A DNA stretch of 64,000 nt from Opisthorchis felineus (Eukaryota > Platyhelminthes > Trematoda > Opisthorchiida > Opisthorchiidae): NCBI GenBank assembly GCA_004794785.1, contig SJOL01007465.1, positions 66,542-130,541 on the forward strand, read 5' to 3'. The notes under the pieces were generated by a model. That model saw nothing but the letters and a program-made list of their open reading frames with translations. It did no database searches and was not told where the DNA came from. Position 1 is the stretch's first letter, and each line of letters opens with the position of its first letter. A program made the position numbers and the translations under genes. Shown in pieces: positions 49,115 to 58,304 of the stretch.

Positions 49115-52100
49115 GAAATTTAACTCTCAACAGCAAAATCTCCTCGCTTTTCAAGTAGACTTTCTTATTTCCTGCGTCCATACGTATATGTCACTCGCCT
49201 GGAGACCACACACAGAAGATAAAACGTGTTTGCTACCACCTCGTTATTCTAGTGCGCTCACATCCTGACATAGCAAACCGCATCCTCAACCGGCAAATAA
49301 GCACCTACCGCAGTGCTCAGATGCGGTGGGTGTGAAAAAGTTGGCGCAGTAGGCCAACGAGTGTCACATGCAACATCTGCTTCAATGAACTGCGGGGTTC
49401 AGTTTATTGGGTTTGGTACTGAATTATCCTACACGATTTTTTAGACCATTCCCATTAATATGCGGCGCTGTAACCAGTTTGAGACCGCGCCAGCGGATTT
49501 CTGATAGTACTTTCTCCTGTTACTTTCCTACATAAATTTACTGAGTTCGGATCGCGGAATAACTGTAAGCCCGCAGAAAAACAGAAGAAGTTGAGAGACA
49601 ATTCTGACCAATCTGCGTCCTCATCGCCTTCGAGTATTCGACTTTTGTTATCGATGGGAAAGCCAAAAAAATTTGTCCTCCTTCTAGAAGGAAACTTTTA
49701 AGGAAGATTGAGGTCTATCCATAAGTTCGGGGGAAGATGAGGGGATAGTGGAATTTTTCATATCTCTGAGCTATGTATTTAACTTATTTACGTTTGGTGT
49801 CCACTGTTTTACATGCCCCGATATTGACACCAGTGCCCGGAAGACAGGCTGCTCCTTTGTCTTAAAGCACAAGTGCCCGGTAGATCGGTAATGGGCTTTC
49901 AAAGTACGCGAAAGCAACAGAAGCCTGAAGGCCTTAATTTCCACGTGGTTGCTTTTCTTGCAGGTGAAGTTGTCTTAGTTTTGCTGACTGAGTTTTATTC
50001 TTGATCTGTCCTGCCATTCCATACGTAATTGGCCCATCTCCACAGTCCTATCAACAAATACCAGAAAGACCAGCCGTTCTTCTATGTTCATGCTCACTCG
50101 AGAGGACTCCGTGTTCCACGAAACAAATTTCGACCAGTTTGTCAGTCTTGCTGACTAACAGGCAGTTCTGAACCCCAAGGTGTACCACTCAGAGTAGCCC
50201 CATCTGAAAACTATTAAATCAGTCACATCATCAGATGGTCAGCGGATTGTCTCCCCATCAGGTGAATTGTCTTCGAGTACTCGAAACAACTTCCCTTCAT
50301 TTTTATCGCACTTTCATCGTTGTCCATCGTTATTCTTATGACTACCTCTGTGTTCGTGCCGTTTGTATCGCAGTGCACAAGACCCTAACGAAGCCTGAGT
50401 TGATCACAATGGGTATTTCACCCGCTAATGCAGTGATACGGAGAACAATGACTCTCACTGACCGGATGTCCCAGCTAACGGGGGAACACTGAGTGATTGA
50501 AAGCGAAAATCGGTAATCTGGGCTTTGCGGTGTCGGGCGTCCCAACAAAACACTGTTAGCTCATGTGAAGTCTTGAGTTGCTGTTAAATCGTCCAACGCG
50601 TATGAGTGTCAAAGTTTGGAGTAGGCAGTACAAATGCACGTAACGGAGTAAACTTTAGCCCACCGAGTAGTCTAATTGGTGTGTGAATGATCACAAAATG
50701 TTTAGAGACGGTTTGTATGGGATGCCGAACCACAGTAAGCGTCACGTAAGAAGCAAGCAAACGAAAGTACAGATCAGTACTAGAATTTCAATGGAGAGGC
50801 ATGCAATATACAACTCATGTCACTAAAAGGCCAAATACAGAATGTTTCAAGCGCCACTTTGACCCATATGGTCAAACCAATGACCAAGTAGACGTAAATT
50901 CCGCTTTAAAAATGGTTCGCAAGCTTCCGGCGAACCAGCCAAAGACAGTTAAATATCATGCCAGAGTCAGTTTTCAACAGGCCAAGATGCCTTCTCTTCT
51001 GCGTCCAAAAGAGTTGTGTACACACTACACTTAGTGTGATCCCGAACAGACAGTGCATATACCTTCACGGAGCGGCAAATTAACCATACCACGTGATGCC
51101 TACTGACCACACAATCTTGCCAGTGATTTTTTGATACTGATTGTTACGTAGAAACTGATAGCCTATCCCAATTTGAATTTGGCATGCTGCGACCTTGTAA
51201 TTGCATTGACCGCAGGAAGAATTACCAAAAGCCTTCTTTAGACAGCACGCTTCGAGTTCCATTCCCTGATTTGCGTCTGACAGTTAACCAACACCAGATT
51301 TCGTGCTGCGGAAAGTACTCTCTACCAAGGCCTCAATAAACTGGATCGCTTCAGGAAACAATCCGTTTCCGAACGTTTTTCTGTGAGTGAACATTTCTTA
51401 TCCATTCCGGGTGATAAGCAAAACAGTGAGACTGTACACTATGAGTAGTCGTCATGTAAAAGCAAAAAGGTTACTGAAAACATTTGGACTACGGAAAGTT
51501 TATACAGCAGCTCCTTCAGCAGGTTTATCCTGTCCAAACTGGGAGCCCTTCTGCCTCAACCCTATGTACTGGTGATGAATCTTCCTTGATTCTCTCGAAC
51601 CAAACCAAGTCAACAAAACTTTAAATACTGCTTTTTTCGGAGATGTATATTCAAAAACCAAAACAAACAACACGCTTTTGTTGATCAGGCGGAACTGAAA
51701 TGAATTAAAAGGTAATTAACATTATGATTTAAAAAAGTGCTCAAACAGTATATAGCAAATAATGTGAGCTTTCCTGTGAGAATTCCCCACACGAGATGCA
51801 TCTTAACACCGGGTTATATGATATAAAACAGCCTATTTGGGGTCTATTTGGTACTCAACTGTTGTTACAAAGTTCACGGATTCGAATCACTTCAAGAAAA
51901 GTAAGATAGACACTAGAAGTGACTTCAAACGGGGCTTTCCAATACAGTTAAAAATAACCTAGCCTCCAAGACCTTAGAATCTTGTTCTTCTATCTGGTGT
52001 AAAAATGACCTTATGGAAAGACCTTCCACGGAAGAGAGCACTTTTTAGCATTGCTCAAGAGTAATCTTGCCGGAGGGGGGAGGATATCCGTACTGTGGAT

Positions 52101-52277
52101 TGCCGTTGGTCGAAATGACCTGCAATAACATCTGTCGTGCCATCATCTGATTACTTCAACTGTCTTCGACCCTAAGCTGGATCTTAGCCCTTGTAATGTC
52201 TGCTGCGTATACGGTGATCCCTTCACGTAGAGGTCCAACTTAGTAAGAACACGACTTACCCACGTCGTTGTTCCTCC
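49115..52277. other. No recognised gene
   Basis: No protein family recognised. A minus frame at 51080-51262 is cysteine-containing and lies downstream of the saposin-like gene on the same strand, but nothing connects it to that gene. Confidence 0.4.
52254..52259 (-). promoter_or_regulatory. Possible 3' UTR splice donor of the saposin-like gene
   Basis: GTAAGT on the minus strand, 18 bases after the TGA at 52280-52278. If used, the 3' UTR would be spliced; at that distance it would not be expected to trigger nonsense-mediated decay. Confidence 0.3.
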
Positions 52278-54133
52278 TCACTCTCTGCACGATATTAAGT
52301 ACTGTAAATGGGCGTAAAACAACAGTTGTTGATGAGAATCAACAGAAAAGCGGACGGATACACAGCTTCTGACCAGATGATGAAGAACTGACTTACCTGA
52401 CACGCATCCTTCGGATCATAACTTTCCAAATAATCGTGCACCATTTTCACTATGCCTGGCATATACTGATCGCAAGCCTTTGAAAGCAGTATAGAGCAGT
52501 GAATTTGTTTAATAACCCATTCAAGCACTCATTCAAGGAAATTGTCCCCTAAGTGTTTGTGTACAGTTACCATAACGAATCGAACAGAATTATCGAGTCC
52601 AACTGTTGAAAGCCCAACCACCAAACAGAATTTTTCAACTTTAAGACAGTTTACTCTCCAGAACGAAACTTTGTAAGCTGCTCATTCTCCCCAGCAAAGA
52701 TATTTACCCCAGTAGTAGTCTCACCACTAATTAAACAGAAAACTATTGGTTGAGTTTGAGCTCAGGAGAGTTTAGGATGTATTTCAAATAAACCAAGCAA
52801 CACGACTTGCAGGGAACAACCTACTGCTAAGCACCATTTAAGCAATCTGACAACACAATTATGTATCCAAACAGACAAATCTATCACGTTCGTAAAGGTT
52901 GATTCCGCGTTTGGTCAGTCAGGGAAACTGAGAAACAACTCGTGTTCCAGATAAACGAATTTGTTGGCTAGTCACTAAATCGTCCGGGCCAGCCAACTTA
53001 TTGTTTAAAGGGGAAAAAACAAGTACAATTTTCTTACATGTTCATCCCTATCAGTTAAAGAACAGGCGATTGATGAGGCATCATTTGTAAGACTGTTATC
53101 TTTGGCGTACTGTGAAACTTTCTTCAGCGAATGGACGAGATACTGACAGGTTACACATGCTAAAAAAGAAAAAAATGCTTGTAAATGAAATGCGCTCAAT
53201 CAAATCCATAAGAAATTTGAACAACCGGATAGATTTTTGACAGAATATTACTCATAGAGTTGCTGAAAACTTCGTTATCCCACGACCGGCTTCGCCAATC
53301 TTCACCAGGCACATGTAGTCTCCGAGATTCCATCGACCATAAATATTACTTGAATTCAAATTTTACGAAATTCTTCAAGGACATTCAATTGTACACTAAT
53401 TGGGCTTTAATGAAAGATTCAACTGAATTCCAGCGGAGTCTCCTTTTTCATATCCTTCAACTGAATGCGCTACGCTGAGGCAGTCTCCTGCTTCAGTTGG
53501 AGTCGATATTCGAGATGTCGTAGTACATTTTCTTAAAGGAAACCACTGCTTGAAACTCTTCGATAGTCCATTACTGGTTTTGCAGTCTTTGACAGGTTCA
53601 GCCGGGATTTAGTGGAACTTCCCGTTATAACGAAATGTGTGTGCAAATGAATGCATTTCGTTGGCGGAACGTTTTTTTTTTAATTTTCCACTAGGTGGCT
53701 TCATATTGGGCACAAGCGAACTAGCCGAAGAGGTTATATAACTAATACAAAAAGTTGTTTTTTTTCTAATGTGAATGGGTTTCATTTCGCCAGCTAAGTG
53801 TTACTCCAATCAGGTTGTAGTGTCCATATTTACTTTTCGATTACTTAATAAAGACAACAACTCACTTCGCCTTGAGAAGTCCGCCTGAAAACATCAAAAC
53901 AGAGAGAAAGAGGGGAAATAAATCTCGTAAGCTACAATAAAAGGAGAAAAGTATAGGAGACGGAAAACTTTATCCGGTCAGTCGCAGTTCTAATGTTCGA
54001 GGATATCGTAAGACAAGAGTTGGAAAAGGGGGGTACTCACACTGTGTGCATAAATGCCCCTTCTTCGCCTAGTTTCTGACTGCACGATGACCAAGAGATA
54101 TACAAGAGGCGCTATGGTGTAAATCAAACGCAT
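52278..54133 (-). CDS. Saposin-like secreted protein, four exons
   Basis: Exons on the minus strand are 54133-54043, 53159-53038, 52477-52397 and 52301-52278. Introns of 883, 560 and 95 bp are bounded by GT-AG, and all phases join. Acceptors are strong for exon 2 (TTTTTTTCTTTTTTAG) and exon 3 (pyrimidine-rich, ending TTTCAAAG); exon 3 ends at CAG/GTAAGT. The product is 105 residues. Residues 1-19 form a signal peptide (MRLIYTIAPLVYLLVIVQS), 22-25 are four arginines, and 32-103 are one saposin B-type domain. Its cysteines at 32, 35, 63, 73, 97 and 103 have spacings 2-27-9-23-5, matching the family's three disulfides; the chain ends two residues after the last. Fluke saposin-like proteins are secreted gut proteins that bind and disrupt membranes; that role is inferred. 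The exon 1 donor is ambiguous (GTGTGA fits phase; GTGAGT two bases on does not). Intron 1 holds an R1 copy. Confidence 0.8.
53248..53530 (-). repeat. R1 copy within the saposin-like gene intron
   Basis: Minus-strand R1: ACTCATAGAGTTGCTGAAAAC, CCCACGACCGGCTTCGCC, and CAGCGGAGTCTCC and GAATATCGA further on, degenerate in the middle. Same transcriptional strand as the gene when read in the R1 direction defined here. Confidence 0.65.
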
Positions 54134-54329
54134 GTTTGACTCCAGACTCCGAGTTTTCTGGCTCATGTGTTTTTGTACCACAGCTTCCCAATACACCGAC
54201 TGTCCTGGTTGGTGTTTTACACACTCGTTTCGCACTGGATGATTGATACGAAGTTCGGTACAAGCTTTCCGGTTGGTGAATCAAGCAGAACGAAGAATCG
54301 CTAGTTCGGCTTGACAAGAAAGAACAGCC

Positions 54330-54550
54330 CACTACTCATAAGGTTACTGAAAACTCACCAACAGTCCATGAACGGTTCTGCTTTTCATGAGGCTCATTGG
54401 GTAGGCGCAATCTCCATATAGTTTACTTAAAATAAGGCAACCCGATGCAGCACCTTCAGATGAAGCGGATAATTATAAACAAGAAATTCAGCTGGATTCA
54501 GTTGAGTCTTCTGTCAAAACCAAGTGCGTATACGAATAAGAGCATTTCTC
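54330..54550. repeat. Two R1 fragments in opposite orientation
   Basis: 54330-54415 reads R1 on the minus strand (ACTCATAAGGTTACTGAAAAC, GGCTCATTGGGTAGGCGCA). 54441-54550 reads R1 on the plus strand (GATGCAGCACCTTCAG, AAACAAGAAATTCAGCTGG, GTCTTCTGTCAAAACC). They converge head to head. Confidence 0.6.
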
Positions 54551-54748
54551 AAAGGAACAGCAACCTGCCCAACAAAGTTCTGGCTCATATTTGTGCCAAT
54601 ATCTACTCACTACCAGTCTGCAAACTGTTTATACCTGCTTAACAATTTTTAAGGCAACCGGTTTCTTGTTTTTCAAGAGGCATGGGACAGTTTTCGATTA
54701 TCGTTTTGGGAAAATCATGAGAAAAAATAAATTAAATAACGTAATACT

Positions 54749-54995
54749 GTACTCATAAGGTTGCTGAAAACCCCTCGACAGCCCACGACCGGTTTCGCCC
54801 TTCTTGGAGCTCATCAGGTAGGCGCAGTCCCTGAGTTTTCGTCAGCCTTATGTTCTACTTGAACCCAAATTGCACGAAGTTGGCGAACTACACTCATTTG
54901 CAAACCAATTTGATTTTGCGACGGACTCACCTGGAACCCAGCTGAATCTCTCGTTTATGATGTTTTTAAGCAACTAAATGTGTTGCACCAGGCTG
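54749..54995 (-). repeat. R1 copy, left arm of a second palindrome
   Basis: Well-preserved minus-strand R1 from ACTCATAAGGTTGCTGAAAA to GTTGCACCAGGCTG. Its final segment, 54891-54995, is the near-exact reverse complement of 55094-55200. Confidence 0.88.
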
Positions 54996-55009
54996 CGGGG
55001 CTGTCGAAG

Positions 55010-55200
55010 AGTTTTAAGCAACGCTATGTTTAGTGTATTACGTCTATACATGTATCGCTATATCTCGAATATCCTACGAACAGAAATATGAGACAGCCTG
55101 GTGCAGCACATTCAGCTGCTTAAAAACATCATAAACAAGAGATTCAGCTGGGTTCCAGGTGGGTCTCCCGCAGAACCAAATTGGTTTTCAATTAAGTATA
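55010..55200 (+). repeat. R1 copy, right arm of a second palindrome
   Basis: Plus-strand R1: a 3'-end block (TTAGTGTATTACGTCTATACA, GCTATATCTCGAATATCCT), then CAGCCTGGTGCAGCACATTC and AACATCATAAACAAGAG into GGTTCCAGGTGGGTC. The order shows R1's end joined to R1's start, which supports a unit of about 330-350 bp that was once tandem or circularly permuted. Confidence 0.85.
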
Positions 55201-55835
55201 TTCCGCTAAATTAAATGACATTCTAAGCCACAAAATCAAACCAAGCAAACGGCTGACCAAGACTGGATGTCCATATAGACCCTGTGGTTAGCTTGAGGAC
55301 AACCTTTTACCCGCCGTATTTCTGTTAAACCTAGTGCTGTGCTCTAATTTGTTGAAGAACAATCAGATTTACTGTCCCAACCTCTGAAAAGTGTATGTTA
55401 AGCTCCCAAATGGTCGCTTATGCTTGTAACCACATTGAAATCCCAAAACGTTCCTTGATAAATGCAAATTCAGATAAGGCTAGAAAATCGGTTACCAGCC
55501 GGTCAGTCGTAGGGTAATTTAGGAAGTGCAGTTAGCGAACTAGAAGGGTTCCGAAGAATTTTTAAAACGACGCTTTGAAGATATATTAGCTCAGAAGACT
55601 ACTGGTGATTTGATTATTTAAGATCAATGGCCAATCGGGTTTCTCCCGGTAGAGGCTGGGTTCAAGAAATACAAAGAAAAGAAACAGTTCTCATTTAGTA
55701 TGGTTTGTTTTTACGTAAATCTCATAACTTTCAGTCATGAAGCACTTTCCAAAATCAATTGTCTGTGAGATCTCCCGAGACAGCATTCATTCTCAAGAGT
55801 GGTCGTTGGTTTGTTCGCTTAGTTAACAGTTTCGC

Positions 55836-55874
55836 TGCAAACGTTTCATCACCAACGAGATGACGTCATCAATG
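55836..55874 (-). other. PLE terminal hairpin, inverted left copy
   Basis: On the minus strand: TTGATGA, C, GTCATC, loop, GGTGAT, GAAACG, then TTTGCA. The six-base-pair stem includes two G-T wobbles. Confidence 0.65.
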
Positions 55875-57660
55875 CTCGATTGCTCAACAAAAACTCCGTC
55901 AAACTGTCGTACCGGCCATCACACGAAAAAGAACTCTCAACCTTCTCTCAAACAAGGAAAAGGAAGCATTGAAAAATTTGAAGAAAGATGAAACGATCAC
56001 CATCCTACCTGCGGACAAAGGACGCATGACCGTTATCATGGACAAATCGGACTATGTAGACAAAGCAAAAGCTCTGCTCAACGACACTACCACGTATCGC
56101 CGTCTGGAGGAGGACCAAACCAAAAAACTTGCGAACAAAATCAATAAATGCCTGAAGCGACTGAAGGACCTCCAAAACATCACAACCGAAGAATATTGGC
56201 GAATGAGAGCCAAGGAATCCAACACCCCACGCTTCTACGGACTTCCGAAAGTACACAAGGAGACCACACCACTACGGCCAATTGTGTCACTTCCAGGCAC
56301 ACCAACCTACAACCTTGCAAAGGAGCTATGGAGAAGGGTTAAGTATCTCATCAATGGATCGCAACACTCAATCAAAAACGCACAACAATTCTTGGATAAA
56401 CTAAAGAACGTGACAATAGAAGAGGACGAAACAATGGTCTCATTTGATGTCAGCTCACTGTTCACATCAGTGGACCTCCATTCCGCAAAGACAACAGTCG
56501 CTGAACTACTGGACAGTCATGGACTTCCCAGCGGATCTCTAAGAAAAGAAGACATCTGTGAACTGCTCAACCTCTGTTTGACCACGTACTTCGAATTCAA
56601 CGGTGAATACTACGAACAACTGAAAGGAGCACCAATGGGTTCCCCAATTTCAGGGTTCATCGCCGAGATTGCAATGCAGAAACTGGAGAGGATCGTGTTA
56701 CCAGATATCAACCCAAAACTGTGGATACGTTATGTAGACGATACCTTTGTCATCATCAAAAAGAGTGAACTACAACGAGCAATCCAATTGATAAACAGTG
56801 TCTCCGATGACATCAAGTTCACGATGGAAGAGGAAAACAACAACAAGCTGGCGGTTTTAGATGTCCTCGTCACAAGGTTACCAAATGGACAAATGCAGAC
56901 AGAAGTCTACAGAAAGGCTACGCACACGGATCAAATTCTGAACTACCACAGCAACCATCCGAACTGTCACAAACAGAGCTGCATTCGGACACTATTCAAG
57001 CGAATTGAAACACACTGCAACACAGTAGAATCCAAGGTAAAAGAAGAGAAACGCCTATACAAAATCTTTCAAAGGAACGGTTACCCAAGGAATTTCGTCT
57101 GGAGATCGCTGAGGAAATGCAATTCAACCAACTCGACAACCGGAAGCACAAGCAAAACAATCACACTGCCGTACATCAAAAACATTTCGGAGATGACCGC
57201 AAGGATACTACGACAGCATGCCATAAGAGTTGCCCACAGACCGACGGACACGCTGCGAAGGGCACTATCAAAACCAAAGGGGATAACTAATGCGATGGAG
57301 AAGACAAAGGTAATCTACAAAATTCAATGCAAGGATTGTGAGAAACAATACGTGGGACAAACAGGGAGGAAACTGTCAACCAGAGTCAACGAACACAAGC
57401 TCGCTACCAGAAGACACGACTAAATGTCGCTCATATCTGCACACGAGGATGGGGAAGGACACAAATTCGATTGGAACAACGTCAGCATACTGGACCAGGT
57501 AAGAACAAAGAAAGAACGCGATTTCATGGAGGCGTGGTACTCCACTGATGGAGCAATAAACAAATACATAGAGATCGATTCTGTCTATCAACCTCTGAGG
57601 ACAAAGGGAATCCAGAACCATGAAACCCGGAGCAGATCAAGGATTCAAAGAAGAAATCAA
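55864..57660 (+). pseudogene. PLE reverse transcriptase / GIY-YIG endonuclease, one in-frame stop
   Basis: One frame is open from 55864 (after a TGA at 55861) to a TAA at 57421-57423, then continues in the same frame to a TAA at 57661. RT motifs in order: LPADKG (56005-56022), TPLRPIVSLPGTP, SFDVSSLFTSVD (motif A Asp at 56446), GAPMGSPISG (56626 on, motif B), WIRYVDDTFVI (YVDD 56731-56742, motif C), then KLAVLDVLV. After it comes HSNHPNCHKQSCIRTLFKR, typical of the RT-to-nuclease linker. The GIY-YIG domain starts at 57310 with VIYKIQC..C and YVGQTGR (YVG 57349-57357). The TAA cuts this domain just after the first His/Arg region; the remaining part (57424 on), including FMEAWYS with the expected catalytic Glu, is intact downstream. 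Apart from this stop the frame is undamaged, suggesting a young copy. No initiating ATG is obvious. Confidence 0.9.
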
Positions 57661-57884
57661 TAGGACTACAAACTACTGAAAATAGGAGGTCCATCACCAA
57701 CCAATCAAACAACAGAGAATCCGACCACAGCGCAACACAGATCACGAAAGGAATAACCGGAAGAGACAATGATGGACGGCAACTTCAACAGTAGCGTGGC
57801 CGTAGAAAGCAAGAAATACAAACCACAACGCAACACAGATTCTGACCGGACCAACCAGAATCCAAGTGCGATGTTTGTCAATGG

Positions 57885-57930
57885 CCAATCAGGTTACAGG
57901 GCAAAAGCTGCTCTCTGTAAACTATATAAA
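57885..57930 (+). promoter_or_regulatory. PLE terminal-repeat promoter motifs: CCAAT and TATA
   Basis: CCAAT at 57885-57889 within GGCCAATCA, and TATATAAA at 57923-57930, 33 bp apart. The same pair, in the same order and flanked by similar sequence, occurs at 20115-20150, so it is conserved between two diverged elements. Confidence 0.55.
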
Positions 57931-57969
57931 CGCAGGCACGAAGAGACGGACTACCCACCCAACAGCGCA

Positions 57970-58007
57970 CTGAAGATGTCACCTCAAATGGTGACGAAAC
58001 GTTTGCA
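57970..58007 (+). other. PLE terminal hairpin, right copy
   Basis: CTGAAGA, T, GTCACC, TCAAAT, GGTGAC, GAAACG, then TTTGCA. The stem is six perfect base pairs. The flanks CTGANGA and GAAAC match the hammerhead core, but one extra base separates CTGANGA from stem II and no UH cleavage site with a closing stem III follows, so it is hammerhead-like and not a convincing ribozyme. Confidence 0.65.
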
Positions 58008-58304
58008 AATCAATTTGCAAGCTTGGTGAACAGATCAACAGCCACCTGATCAATTACCAGTCATCAATGGTTGCTAAAGCATCGTCACGCTCAACTCCGC
58101 TCCCTACCAGCAACCTGACCTGCCAACATTCTCCTCAGTGGCAAATTTTCAAGTGCTGCATATTGGGGGAGTGGAACTGATGACACGAACCACAACAAAA
58201 TGAAATAGGCTGAGTGAACTTGGTGAAGGATAAAAGATAAACTTGCGGTACTATCTTGTTAAACAGAAGTATTCACCAGAGCAAACCTAAACATAAACGT
58301 GTAG

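Larger units (their letters stand above)
55836..58010 (+). mobile_element. Penelope-like retroelement (PLE)
   Basis: About 2.2 kb, bounded by inverted copies of one hairpin motif: 55836-55874 reads it on the minus strand and 57970-58007 on the plus strand, both sharing AAACGTTTGCA or its complement. Between them lies the RT/GIY-YIG frame, then about 300 bp of non-coding 3' sequence with CCAAT and TATA boxes. PLEs carry a Penelope-clade reverse transcriptase and, in the endonuclease-positive group, a C-terminal GIY-YIG nuclease. The N-terminal part usual for the family (about 150 residues or more before the LPADKG motif) is incomplete, so the copy is 5'-truncated or rearranged. No target duplication was identified. 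Confidence 0.85.

Noticed and set aside
52398..52528. Longer version of saposin exon 3 extending to 52528
   Set aside because: The frame is open further upstream, but it would add a seventh cysteine and break phase with exon 2. The internal acceptor ending TTTCAAAG at 52478 gives phase 0 and exact family cysteine spacing.
57970..58007. Active hammerhead ribozyme at the PLE end
   Set aside because: One extra base separates CTGANGA from stem II, and no UH site with closing stem III follows GAAAC, so activity cannot be claimed.
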